Below, piece after piece: positions 10,943 to 23,721 of a DNA stretch of 64,000 nt. The stretch lies in assembly GCA_023935145.1 (NCBI GenBank), contig CM043700.1, forward strand, positions 3,002,001-3,066,000, given 5' to 3'. The stretch's first letter is position 1, and the number at the start of each line of letters is the position of its first letter. The translations under genes were made by a program, and so were the position numbers. This DNA comes from Bretschneidera sinensis (lineage: Eukaryota > Streptophyta > Magnoliopsida > Brassicales > Akaniaceae). The notes under the pieces were generated by a model. The model searched no databases, was not told where the DNA came from, and was given only the letters and a program-made list of their open reading frames with translations.

Positions 10943-11760
10943 TGGTGCACTATCATTGGTGCCGAGATGTTGTTTGGGCTAAACTAAAGTTAAATGACCG
11001 TTGTATTTACGACTATTGTTGCTGGATGGCGATTGAGTATTACTTTCCAAGAGAACCAACTCTACCCAAAGAGGCTTTATTCAAGCTCCAATAAGTACTT
11101 GATAGGGTTTCTAAGAGAATAGAAAGCTTCTCCATCAATTTTTCTCGCAATTGTGGTTCCTTTCCAGATCCATCAAAGCAAGATGAGATTAATGATGCTC
11201 AATTCCAACATAAGAACGTAAAAGATGAAGCTTCCAAGATCATTAACTTAGAGACGCCTCACGACATGCCGAATGTCGAGCAAGTTGAGACCACGGATTG
11301 AAAGCACACCCAAGATAAAAATGAGGAGCTGAGCAATGTTGAACTTGGTAGTCAAGATATTGAAAAGGTAGTCAATGCAAAAAGTAAGCCGAAACAAACT
11401 TTCACGCCAAGAGAAAATATTGAAGACATGATTGAGGCAGTGGTGGGTACGCAGACTCTTAGTATTGATTTTATCATGCCTATTTGTGTTGAAGCTCATC
11501 CAGAGCAGATATTCTTCGCCAAAATTTTTTCTTTCGGTAGATACCTCGTTTTTCAAGACTTCAATGACTAGGCTTCATTTGTACAAACATCACAGATAGG
11601 ATTTATTCTAAGAAATTAAATCCTAATTAAATACTATGTGTTAGGATCCCTACTAAATATAATTCTTTAATGATTACAAAATTACAACTTTGTCCCCATA
11701 CTCTTTTGTACCTCATCATTCTCCACCACTTGGAAAAAAACTTGACCTCGAGTTTTAAAG
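10943..11760 (+). mobile_element. TE-derived degenerate coding region, unidentified
   Basis: A + strand frame continues from the duplicated block through HYHWCRDVVWAKLKLNDRC and WMAIEYYFPREPTLPKEALF, is broken by TAA at about 11092, reopens as an acidic, Lys/Glu-rich stretch, and is broken again by a TGA near 11300. It ends at about 11570. The following AT-rich tract ends in CACTTGG and then CTTGACCTCGAGTTTTAAA (about 11726-11757), a phrase I associate with plant LTR-retrotransposon leaders. I do not recognise the protein. It may be a degenerate retroelement or captured gene piece. Confidence 0.4.
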
Positions 11761-12139
11761 TGATGAAGCAGCAATAGCATTAGGATATAGTATTTGATCA
11801 GTTCCGAATTTCTTTATTTATAGTGTTGGTTTGGGATTAGGATTTCTAAATATTTCTATATAAGAGATCCCTAAGTTACTTTTCGAATAGGTTTGAATAA
11901 ATATAAAACAAATTGATATTGGGTATCAATTCCTCTCGACCTCTAGGGTAGCGTGACTTCTTTTCCTATCCCCATGGTAGCCTAGTATTCCCTTCCAATC
12001 CCCATAGTAGTCTGGCTTCTATTTCTTATTCTATATTACTGTTCTACATCACCTTCACTTTGTAGAAAGAATTGACATCGAACTTTTTCCCAGCCTTAAG
12101 CTTCCATATCAATGCATCTTCTCTACTCAAGTTCACTCA

Positions 12140-12890
12140 AGAAACATAGATCTTCTTTTTTAGATTAAAGAAATAAACCTCATTAGATAAAGAAAAAGAG
12201 GACAAGGAGTCCTAAATGAAGAAAAAAAATGAGACTACATCAAAATAGCCCTCCAATCTCTCTACATATCACTCAAAGAAATACACCTAAAAACTCAGCC
12301 CAAAGGGAAGAAAGGAAAATAAACCTATCCCAAGATGCACCATCGTGGAACTATCTCTAAAAAATCTTCTCATTCCTTTCCTCCCAAATCACTCAAGAAT
12401 CACAAACCAAGAACATTGCCATAAAATCTTTTGTGGCTTACTCCTTCCAAATTCCCAAAATTTGATCTTCGTAAGACTCTCTACAGTAGATGGACAAACC
12501 CAAATCTCACCAAAAATGCTAAACCAATTATTCCAAAGCTGCTTCACTACTTCACAGTAGAAAAAAATGGCTATTTGTCTCGTTAGAGGACTTGCACATT
12601 GGACAAATATCTGGACTGAGTGTCTTGTTAGGCCTCCGCACCAGCAATAAGTCATTAGTATTGATCATGTTTAAGTACCAAAGTCCAGGTGAAAGCTTTG
12701 ATCTTAGAGGGAACGTGAGGCTTCCAGATAGCCTTGTCCAAAGGGAAAAGAGAGGGACAGATTTCAATAGATTTGATATGAATGATTTACAAGAGAATAT
12801 GCTAGAACCATCCCCTTCCCAAACTCTAATATCACGCCTAGAATGGGAGCAAAGGAATCAAGGATATCTACCAAACGCATAGACTCTTAT
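12140..12890 (-). mobile_element. LINE retrotransposon remnant (zf-RVT end)
   Basis: Minus-strand translations, spread over two shifted frames, give the reverse-transcriptase zinc-binding tail of plant L1-type LINEs. Seen are a WKPHVPSKIKAFTWTL-like segment, CPMCKSSNETNSHFFL, then YCEVVKQLWNNWFSIFGEIW. The conserved CxxC...H...C pattern of the zf-RVT domain is present. Stops and frameshifts interrupt it, so it is dead. The 3' tail runs toward 12140. Confidence 0.75.
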
Positions 12891-13979
12891 GTTTCCCTCT
12901 TATTAAGATTCTTAAAAAAATGTTGATCCTAAGATAAAGAAACCCCATCTTCTCTACTTTATTTAATCTGTATTCTTTAAACTCCACCAGAATTTTTATA
13001 TCTAAAATATTGTTTTCTATTGAATAATACCTAAGCTGATCCTTTGTTCATTTGTTCATGAACACTGTTATTTACCTATGCTATTACTAATATCTCTCAG
13101 GATTCTGGCTAGTTGATTTTCTCATTTTGATCAAATAAGTTGTTGATATCACTTATAAACAAAAAAAGTTGTTGATATCTTTGAAGTTCCTGTCGATTGA
13201 TATCAATGTTAGTGTTAATTAGATATGCTTGATTTAGTTTGGTTTTCAAAGATTGCTTCAAAGGTTTGGAGTGGTGTATGTGTTACACTTTCTCCACTCA
13301 CCTTAGTCGGGTTAGCAACTCGAAAAGCACACTACATAATTACCTACTATTGGGTGTTTATGTTTTACAAGAAGAAACAAATTCGAAACAACTAACTTGA
13401 ACTGGGACTAACCACCACAAATCTTGCCAGAACCAAACTCTCTTATAATGTCCGATATGGAAGAATTCCAGCCACTAAGGGGTAAAGGGAGACCAAGAAG
13501 TTTAACGCTAAATAAGGTAAAAAGAAGGCTATTGTAATTAAATATATTTATATATATAAGAGGCCAAAAGTCACGTCAAACAAAGCATAAGACAACTGTT
13601 TTGTGGGGAAGAATGAACAACCAAGAGAAAGAGAGACCAAGCACTCAGAGTAAAAATTATCATATAGCTCACGACAAGTTAGTTTATAGCAAAGCATATC
13701 CCCTAATCATATGATATCAGAAGAAAAATCGTCCCCTAATCATATTAAGGAACATAATTGTACTTAAAACGAGAAGAGGGGGTTAAGGACCATACTTGTA
13801 CTTAAAAGGAGAAGGGGAGATATGAATTTGTGACATAAAGTTTAACGAATGTATATTAAGCAATGTTGTGTGCTTAGATTATGATGAATTGCAACTCCAA
13901 ATTACTTTAAAAAAATCTGATAAATATTACCATTAAAATATATATTTTATAATAAGTAAAAGCGGCATATAAAAAGACA
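12891..13979. other. No gene recognised
   Basis: AT-rich filler between two LINE remnants, with a short (TA)n-like tract at 13540-13558. Nothing supported. Confidence 0.4.
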
Positions 13980-14905
13980 CCAAGAGGGTGCTGCTCATGT
14001 ACAAAAGACTATCTACAAGATGGTATCTCCACAAAATCTATGAAATCATCCACACTAACAAAAAACAATTTCCCTTGAACCAAAACCTAAGAGAACTAAA
14101 CCATCTATCTATAATTGTATCTATAGACTTTTCTTCCCCTCCAAAGCTCTGTTGTTCCTCTCATTCCGAACAAGCCAAAATACAAACAAGGGAATCAAAG
14201 AGTAGACCTTCTTAATCTCTTTATAAGCACGTAGACCACTCCAAGCCCAAAGTTCATCTTTTACAAAACCAGAAGCAACACAAGAATAACCAAAACACAA
14301 TAAGTCATTTCCCAAAGTCTCTGAGCCAACAGACACTCCAACAAAAGATGGAAAATGGACTCGACACATTCCTTGAAAATGAAGCATCTATTAACAAGAA
14401 CTTCTCTCCTTTGGAGATGATCAAAAGTAAGAATTTTCTCCCAAGAGGCTTCCCAAACAAAAAAAATAACTTTTTTGGGTGCATATGAAATCCAAATACA
14501 TTTCCACGGGAAATTGGAGGACCCCTCTTATGGAAGCTCATCAATAAGAATCTTGAAAAAATACTTCACCTCAAGCCCCTTAGCCGAGTTAGGCTTCCAT
14601 CTAATCAAGTCCGCACTAGTCACATCAAGACAAATGCTATACAAGGCTTCCAAAAACTTGCTTACACTCTCAAGTTCCCAATCATGAACATTGCGATTGA
14701 GAGGAACATCCCCAGACACCACACCTTGGGAAGAAGAAATACAAGAACAAATAAGGGCATCTTTATCTCCCACAATAGCGAAAACATCCGGGAATTGAAC
14801 TTTCAAGGAAGTACCCCCGCACCAAGTATCATGCCAAAGTTGGGCTCCTTCACCATTACCCATCGATATAGAGACACAAGGAAGAACACAACGAAGGAGC
14901 ATTTG
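13980..14905 (-). mobile_element. Second LINE retrotransposon remnant
   Basis: Minus-strand frames read GNGEGAQLWHDTWCGG, then FPDVFAIVGDKDALI, NRNVHDWELESVSKFLEAL and SADLIRWKPNSAKGLEVKYF. A frame change follows, leading to a PWKCIWIS-like segment and ERNNRALEGKKSL. This is the standard order of the post-RT/zf-RVT end of plant LINEs. It shares orientation with the 12.1-12.9 kb remnant but differs in sequence, so the two are separate insertions. Frameshifts make it non-functional. Confidence 0.78.
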
Positions 14906-15070
14906 ACTGCATTAAAATATATATTTCTTTATCACATATCTCCCTAGCATTATGTTGTCTTTTTTCCTTTTTTTTTTTTTTCTTTTTCCCCTCCTTTTAA
15001 GAATTGTTCTATTTTTGTCATCAATCCGTTTATTAATTGTTGTACATATTAGCTATATTCAAATCATAAC

Positions 15071-15875
15071 AATAGTTGTAAATATCGTACGATTTGATTT
15101 GATTCAGGCCTAAACGGATTCAACTTGGTATACATAATTGAAGTTCATCCTAAATCGGTGTTAAATTGACCGAATTGGCAGTGAATCGTATGAATCAAAT
15201 CGTTCGATTCACCCGATTCAGTAAAGCCTTTTTTTTTTTAATTTTATAGAAAATGAGTTTAAGACTCAAGATCTTTAGGGTTAAATAAACATAATTTATT
15301 AGTTCCTCTTTCATTTAAGTTTTCTAGAAATTTAGAGTTCGAAGACCTTTTGTAAAGAAACAAATAACATAACGCATTCATATCTTTGTTCAATCAATAA
15401 TAATTTATTTGGAAGCATGTTCTGTATCAAGATTTTTTTGAAAATTTATCTTTCAAGGTGAGTATTATTATATTTCAACAAACATTATACATACATTTCA
15501 CACGCACACCTATATTATTTGTTCTATACAATATATTTTTATAGTCCAACAAATAATACATCATACTTTTATGACATCAAAAAAAAAAATAACATGCTTA
15601 TATGAAACACTCATTTTTTTATGTCATGAAGCGCTTACTTTTTTATGATATAGATATACATATACTATATAGATAGCATTTCCAATTAGGCCACGTGATT
15701 AATCATAGATTAGTTTATAACATGTTATATTTTGTTTTTAATATTATTTTATTTATTTTACATGTATTATGTGCCATTTACCATTGATTCTGAGAATTTT
15801 TACCAAATCGTACGATTCTTTATTCACAAAATTGAGATTTCATTTCATGATTCAAATCTTAATTTGACAACTATG
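15071..15875. mobile_element. Possible TIR element, about 800 bp
   Basis: The left end, AATAGTTGTAAATATCGTAC followed by GATTTGATTTGATTC, is mirrored at the right by GAATC-containing AT-rich sequence, AAATCGTACGATTC near 15805 and finally TTTGACAACTATG at 15864-15875. The internal part is AT-rich and has no ORF. The inverted ends are imperfect and no target duplication was read, so this is only a candidate. Confidence 0.4.
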
Positions 15876-16140
15876 TTCATACCCATTAACTAAATCATGT
15901 ATCAGTATCAAACTGTGGTTAAAGATTGAGATTTTCAATAACTTCAATTGCACTTCAAAACAAGCACAAAACATATCACAGAAACACTCTGTATTATAAA
16001 AAGATTATCAACAATTGGCACACCTGAAATATGTATTCAGAGAAGCCAAAAAGCACGTAACACAAAAAGAATTTAAAACCTAGCCTTTCTCAATTAAAAA
16101 CTTCCAAAAAATCTCAAGCAATATCAAGAAGAGAAAGCTC

Positions 16141-19100
16141 ACCTGATTGTTTGATAAGTTCTGGAAAGCAACAAACCCAGTATTGGGAGGGGCAAGAGGA
16201 CCCCAGAACATGGCAAGGCAATGCATGTGTTCTGGAGTACTTGAGCATGCGATGCCTTCCATTGCGATCCTCAATAGCATAAACAGGTGTAGTTTGATAA
16301 CGCCTCCATCCAATAGAAACAATTATTGGATCTCTAGTCTTCAGTACTTTCTTGTGCCACCTGTGCCGCTTTAACCTGGCCTGGAAGGAACAAAGATGGG
16401 CATCTTACGACATGTATATTCATCAAGATATACAATATAAACTACAAATTCTCCTACATAAGTTTAGACCTCATCATTATTTGTTGAATAAGTTTTAAAG
16501 GCTAATTATCTTTCTAAATATTAAGAAAACAGGCATCATTATTATGGCAAATAATGGTTCTAGCTGGGAGTTAGGTTGTACTTGTTTTAAATTTCATTCT
16601 TTACAGCAAAGGATTTTTAGAAATGTGGAATCTAAGTAAATAAAAGTCATATGTATTAAATATAGGTACTAATTCAACAAATCAACTCTCACCAATCAAA
16701 AGAACCAGTCAAATAATACAAGTAGTTAGCACACAAGACTTCCCTAATGCAAACAGGTTCCATCCATATGTTTTCAAAGTTAGACCAGACTCTACTCTGA
16801 AGCAAAATGCATTTGAATTTACGAGCACGAAATAGAACCACCAAAAAGTTATTGAAGGCAACCTAATAGTCGATGAGACAGCAGTGGGAAAACAAAAGAA
16901 CACTATGCAGCATTTCAGTTTCTACAAAACAAAAAGGATATGTAGTGTCTCTAACCTGCATGTATCCAACATTTTCCTCACCGAGACCAATTCCTCCAAC
17001 CAAAATAGGATGGCAAGGATCAAAGTATTCAACCATCTCAAAAGGAACATCATGAACCTCCAACCTTAGGTATGTTCGAGCTTGGAAGCCCTCTATCTCT
17101 AATCGAGTGGCCTCATCAAGATCATTGAGTTCAGCCATGTTCATTTGTTTTCGAAGTTCAATCTCCTCCTTCAACTGGCAGTACCAAGCATGAGTCACCA
17201 AAAAAAGCCCTATGTGCAAAAATTGATTCAGAATGGCAAAAAAGTTTACCTTGTCAATATATCCAGGTTCATTAGCTTGACCACGGTGAAACTTAGCCCC
17301 ATGTTTTTTTATCATTTTCATCCTCCATTAATCCAAATTCATCATATGTAGATCAAAATTAAGGTCACAAAAGATAATTTTAAATTGTCGAAGCATATAT
17401 AAGAATACATATTCAACTAGAAACCAGGAAAAACAGAATCTGTTCAAATACAACCAAAATAGGGAACACACCATCAGTGAGAACATGCAAAACAGCAACC
17501 AACAATCTAAACAATGGGTTAAGAAACAACAGAACCCCATGAACAGCAGTTGGATGCATCTTTGCATCCCCACAAACACAACCTCAACCACCAAATTAAA
17601 GGAGAAATCCACCAATAACTGGTGGGAGATCAACAGGATGGACAACAAATCATGTTTGAATAATATAATGTTAGTAATTTAAGTAGAAAAGGATATTGAG
17701 CATCAAACTTTGCACAAAGAGCAAGCTTTTTTAACCTCCACTCATCAACCACTGAGCCAACTTCTTTTTGGGTTGCACTATTCCCAGAATCATCTTTAGG
17801 ATGGCTCTCATGCTTCTCACCTGTTTCTAGATCTTCAAAATCACCATAAGCATCATCATCTTCAGCATCAGCCCCTGGAACTTGATTTCTGAGAGCAGCT
17901 TTTGACCAATCACCAGTGATAAAATGATCATGAATGCTTTCACATACTTGTTTATCTTTCCAGTTTCTGAGATTTCCATAATTCGTAAATTTAGTACAAT
18001 CCTCATTCTTGACATTTTCACCATCCAATCCTTCTCCCGATTTCTGCAATTAAGAAAGTAACAAGAACAAGAGTGAATGGAACAAAAAGTCTAGGTATTC
18101 AAGAAGAAGAACCTCTTAAGAAAACAAAAAAAAATCCATGAAAAGAGTGGACAAACCTTGCTCCCTTCTCCTTTGGGTGTAAAAAAAACACCATCACATT
18201 TTCATCCTCGCTACTGTCCTGCTCTTCACTAATAGTTGTTGATGCTGATGCATGTTTCCTATAGATGTGTTGCGTCAAATTAGTTTTCTGTCTTGAGATA
18301 GTCCTTTCTGCCAAGGGCTCTTTCCACTTTGATATGTTTCCCATGTCATCTTCTGATAGAGAAACAAATGAAAGAATTTTAGAAACAAAATAAATTGCAA
18401 TATAAAAATTTTCTTACTTTATAACTACGCTACTTTTGGAGACAATAATTCTGTAGAAAAATCAAATTCTAAGAACTTTCTCCACTACCCATGTTAAAGT
18501 GGTTTCAACTTCAACCAACTAAACCATTGCTCACAGTATCACATCTATTACCATAACAGGACAGCAGATACATAGTTCCTAAGCCAAATTTGAGCATAAC
18601 AACAAAGAGAAATTTGAGAAGAAGGTACATTCTGTTTCTTGATCCTCCCCATCTTCCTCAGGAAAATCTGAACCAGAATTCAAAAGACCATATACATCAT
18701 TGCCATCATCTTCATCTTCATCAGTTTCATCATTTGCCTGTGGTGAATCATATGTATTAAATGTAAGTAAACTTGGCGACCAGAGGCTTCGTGTATTGCA
18801 TGGAATGAAAAGGTGAATGACACCTTATACAAATACTGTGATAACTACTGTTAGAAAACTATTTTAGTTAGAAAACCAAACAGTAACAATGAGATGATTC
18901 CAGGCAGCTACCGTAGTAAAGAGATGTTATGAACAATGAAGAAGCACTGGTGTTGAAGCATGCAAAAACATTAGAATGAGATAAATTAAAGGTGTTTCTT
19001 TGGCTCTATAGCATATACATGTTGCTTTCCATACTTCACCAAAATCCAAGAAGGTGATACAAGCATAGACAAGAATCATTATAAAGTTAATAAAATAGGG

Positions 19101-22100
19101 AAATTACAGTAAGTTTTTCTATAAATAATAATAAACATGGAACCATTATACTCCAACCTCCCCCCCCCCCCCCAAAAAAAAGGTGAAACTTATATGACGT
19201 TCCTTACATGAAGTTCATGAGTTCTATTTAAAATTTTCACTTTTACAACAATAAAACTAGTGATTGTGACACTATCATCTTACATGCATTCATTAGAATT
19301 TTAAAGTTACAAAAAATCAACATGTTTTGTCAATTTTAACCTATGATCTAAACTCTAGTTTTTCGTACAAAATTTGATAAGATTCAAACCGTTAATGAAA
19401 TACGGGTTAAATCATATATTAAAGCGACAATTTTTAGTTGAAATTTTGTATATTTGATCTATTATATGAGTTTTATTGAATAGCAAAGTCCGATCTTGAA
19501 TTTTATTTTTGAAAGTAAGATTTTTTTAAGAGAACTTCAAATAAGGAACTTCGTCTAAGTATTGCCCCAAAGAAAACAACTTTCTTTATTATGTTAAGAT
19601 GATAGTTCTTCCAACAAACGTAACAAGTATCAGCACTAAATACCTTCATATCATTTTAATCAATATCGTCTCCAAAGACTGCTTTCCTCCTCAGCCTTCC
19701 ACTATGAAGCTCAACTTCTTGCTTTAAGTTATCTTTCAGATGAGCTTCCTGCTCTGATGAATCAATATCTTCTTCATCAGAATCACTACTCTGATTCTTG
19801 ATCGTTGCACCCTTTAGAACATCTTCTTCTTGGTCTGAAGACTCTGAATCATCCAGATCTTCAGCATCACTTCCTACACTAATTCTATCAGCTTCAACAT
19901 CTTTCCAGGTTGACACTGCTCTGAAAGCTCTATATCGCGAATATTTGCAATGGCTTGATGAGTATCTTCGGCAGCCCCGGCCATCGAAGAGCTACTAAGC
20001 TTTTGGCTGAAAAGGTTAATAAAACTCTTCTCTAGATTTTCATCAATTGAATACTTCGTGTTCTGAAGTGATTTTACCAAAAGCTCAACAACATCTCGGT
20101 CTTTTCCTGCTAACAGAAAAATACAAACATTAAACGAAAGGAAATTGTGGAAGATGAAACAAGGAAAAAGGAATAGATTTACCTATTTCCTTCTCCATCA
20201 TTCCACCTAGGCAATATCTAAAACATCATAATTGAAAGATATGTAGCAACTTGGAGATGTTTCAAATCCAATTAATACCATGAAAAAGAGTTCAGATTCC
20301 TCAAAAGAAATGTAATGACAAAAGTACTGTAGAATGAACATAAAATAAAAATAACTAGGAAAATGGTGAGAACACAAAATCAATTGTAAACCTTTACGTG
20401 CAGGTCCCCCGTTTTCATCATCAACTTTAGAAAACTGAACAAAGTGGTCATTTATGTTTATGTAAACAGCATCTTTGTCATACAGAAGATCTCCAAGGCC
20501 AGACATAGGAGCATAAAAAAGTTTTTCCTTGTCATGCAGTCCTTTCTTTTTGGCAGATGATGGTAAAGGACAGGGATCAGCTAAGGCTGTTACACCAGTT
20601 AAACTGTAATCAGCAACACCACAAAGCTTACATTAGGTCTTATATATTAAAAAAAAAAACTATTAAATACAAGGTTAGCATGCAAGCCAAATTTACAGCT
20701 AAAATACTGTTGGATTATGTTGCTAATTTCCAATTTTTTAAAGCAAAAAAATGATGAAGTTATTTTCGTTTTTTTAGTGGTTTTGGAATGATCAATATGT
20801 TTGGTAGAAACAACTACTACCTATTTTTGAAAACAAAACTTTCAGCATTTCATTCCAGATTGTACAGTATTTTATGATAAACACTTCCAGTAATCTTATC
20901 CACATGAACACTGATTAGTCTTTTCAAAACCCAGCAACTTTCTTTGGCCTTAGAGCTTCAGCTTTCAATCGAACCTCAAGCTCGTGCAAATATAGCTGCT
21001 ATAAAATTGAAAATCATTCAAATCAATTGTCTCATGCTTTTGCTAAAGAGATAGCCTTGTAAATTTTTTGCTTAAATCCTCCCGTTGTTTAGTAAAACAA
21101 AATAATAATCATACTGAGAACAATATACAAAGAGAGAAAAACACATTATCATCGGACATTTACTTTTCAATACAAAAAAGAAAGAAAAGCCCCTCATGTC
21201 CAAAATAGGCTGATTCATGATTTTACTAAAAAGTAAATAGCTATATCCATTCCAAACAAGAAGATACAAAGAGCTACTGGTCTTAGAACAAGAAATAAAT
21301 AGGCTACAATTATTTTGCAAGTATTGATCAACAATCAAAACAGGGGCTGCTCTCGGAATTGGGAATGGATGAACTTAATTTCTGGACTTTATTTCTTAAA
21401 ACTTCAGGTCACTCATTACTTATTTAAAATTCAAAATGGCAATGCAAATTCCTTTTGGGCCAATTATTTCTGCTATAATCATAAGAATGGGTAGAGGTTG
21501 AGATTACAGGTTCAATCCTGATTGGGAGAATTTATTTGCTAAGCCAATAATGATAACTGAAGATTCAGAAAGTATATATTCGTTCCCTTTTTCAAGTTAC
21601 AACCACGCAAATAGCCATAAAGCCTGATATTTCTATCACATTTCTTATTCATATGAACTCTTTCAGGAGGAGTAACATCTTCAAAACGGTCAACCAAAAC
21701 ATAAGGATGAGAAGTTCACCAAGATAAAGGATGAAACTTCATAACAGAGATAAAACGCGCAAGATTGTGAATTTCACGTTTCAGGTATCTGTTTAGAAGA
21801 AGAAAAGAGAATAAACGTCAAAAGAATCCTTTCAGACATGTTACAAGTTTCCATTGAACACAGAGTATGTGATGTATAAGAAATAGCACCAACAAGATAC
21901 TTACTTCCCATGAATAAGACCAGATAAATAAATAAAAATTGCTCCATCATATATTAACGATGCTTGAGACGCTGTTTGTTTTCTTCAGTTTCTTCACATC
22001 CTTGAACTTATCAAGGTGAGTAAGGACTCCCATAACTTTTGGAAATCCATGAACTTGCAAAATATTAAGGAATTCAAAAGTTTCCTGAAAGAGAAAGAAA

Positions 22101-23339
22101 AGGAATTGATTCACTGAAATGACATGATATCAAACAAAGAACAATAGGACACCAAGAGAAGTAACCTCGCTAGAACGATACAAGAAAAGAGAGTTTTAGC
22201 CTCACAATAGAATAGCAAACCAAGCCAGACAGACAAACATGACAACTTAATAGAGGGATGTTTGTTGCACAACCATTCAGTGACCAGTACAAGGCCAGCA
22301 AAAATATAAGTCGCCCGAAATCCAAAGAAAAACTTACTCCTGTAAATATGAAAAAAAATGCAACTGTTTGACCTTATTAAGCATCTAGATGGTATAACAT
22401 TTAATGCATTAATGCCAACAAAAGGGGGCATAACTCTAGTACACTGGAAGTATACAAGAGAAACACCCAATAAAGAAGCCTTAAATCGCAAACTTATCAT
22501 CATATCAGCAAAAAATGTCTCACCATTTCAAATCCATAACTTCCATCTACGAGGAGCAATGCTAAATCAGCAAACTTCGCAGCATCAATCATGCCGTTGA
22601 TATCATTTGGGCACTCCACAAATTGTATCCGCCGTTGCTTACCTAACATATTCCGTCAACCCAAATGAGAGGAAAAACTAAACTACGGATTAAAAATTAA
22701 TACACACATAAATATATAAATTCATGTTAGTATGTTAACACAAATAGGATAGACAAAAACCTGATACAACAGTAATTGGTCCTCGAACCTCAGTTAAATT
22801 TTGCTTGGTATAATGCTTCACAAGAGACTTTATTAAAAGTGACTTGCCAACCTGCAGTAACAAGTCAACAGGAAAAACTTCATCACCAAAAAGTTTCATT
22901 ATGTGTAATGACATCAATTATGACCAAGTAAAATGGTTATTACATAAATTTAACAAACCTGAGGTGGTCCCTGAACTACAACAACATACGGAGGTGGTTC
23001 ACCATAAGAACGATCATCAGTCGGGAGATGAAGCCTACGCTGCTCTTTCTCAACAGCACGTGACTGTAAACGCTTTGCTTTTACAGATGAACTAAAAGGA
23101 AATGCCTATTGATATAAAAATTGAATCATTAGTAAAAGGCTGCAATATTATTGAATGTGTGCTGACAAAAAACATTAATAAAACAAAGAAACAGAACCTA
23201 CTTTAGGGTTTTGTTTATTCTCATCAGAGATGTCGCGCTTCTTCTTATCAGCTTTGGCCTTTTTCTTAGCAGTGGGACCCGACTGACGAGATCTATGCGC
23301 CTTATGCGACTGATCCTTGGTACTCGTATCTGCAGCCAT
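16141..23339 (-). pseudogene. BMS1: BMS1-like ribosome biogenesis GTPase, unprocessed pseudogene
   Basis: About fourteen exon-like blocks on the minus strand match plant BMS1 in order. They are the N-terminus 23202-23339 (MAADTSTKDQSHKAHRSRQS); 22959-23105; the P-loop exon near 22762-22852 (GPPQVGKS across the junction); 22525-22644 (IQFVECPNDING); 21930-22085 (HGFPKVMGVLTHLDKF); 21605-21787; 20398-20640 (PMSGLGDLLYDKDAVYININ); 19645-20112; 18645-18740; 18140-18357; 17700-18045 (TGDWSKAALRNQ); 17257-17316; 16960-17175; and 16141-16378. Functional BMS1 is a nucleolar GTPase of the small-subunit processome. This copy cannot make it. I see a 1-base loss near 21976, followed by loss of a few codons; an in-frame TGA at 21716-21718; a frameshift near 19903; a TAA at 19656-19658; a frameshift near 18196; a 2-base loss near 16237; and the missing or displaced 3' exons. 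Introns are retained, so it is not retro-copied. Some outer exon limits are approximate. Confidence 0.88.
19186..19559 (+). mobile_element. MITE family copy 1 (374 bp), inside a BMS1 pseudogene intron
   Basis: The left end, AAACTTATATGACGTTCCTT followed by ACATGAAGTTC, is mirrored by the right end, whose reverse complement starts CTTAGACGAAGTTCCTTATTTGAAGTTC. The body matches a second copy at 28774-29045, including AACCGTTAATGAAATACG, GAGTTTTATTGAATAGCAAAGTC and the shared terminus GTCTAAG. No coding capacity. A (C)15 run lies just before it. Confidence 0.7.
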
Positions 23340-23721
23340 GGCAGCTTAAACGAACCTAGTACAAACTGTCGTACCGCGTTTGTTCTTGGGTATGGCGGCT
23401 TCTTCTTCTTCTTCCTACTGTGGGTTTAAGGTTTTGTGAAGAATATATTTTTTTATCTCTATTTTTTTTAATACAGTGCGCAGAATCACATTACTTGAGC
23501 ATAGGCCATTTTCCCACTAAGTGTCAAATTTTTTAGAGTCCGTTCGGTCAAACCGGTCAGTTTATACGTGGAACAAAGTTCCACTCATCTATTTAGGAAA
23601 AAAATTATAATTTGGGAAGGAAATAAGTAAATTTCATCCCCCCAAAATTTGGGTTGACCAATGAAAAACCCAATTTACCTTTCCTATTTGTCAATAATTT
23701 CATTTTACTAAAATTTTCAGA
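23340..23721. promoter_or_regulatory. Upstream region of the BMS1 pseudogene
   Basis: The first 100 bases hold a leader-like CTTCTT-rich tract (23398-23416), followed by AT-rich sequence. It presumably carries the old promoter. I cannot tell whether the pseudogene is still transcribed. Confidence 0.35.

Noticed and set aside
16141..23339. Intact functional BMS1 gene with sequencing errors
   Set aside because: In-frame stops by clean substitution, several indels and missing 3' exons are too many to blame on base-call error.
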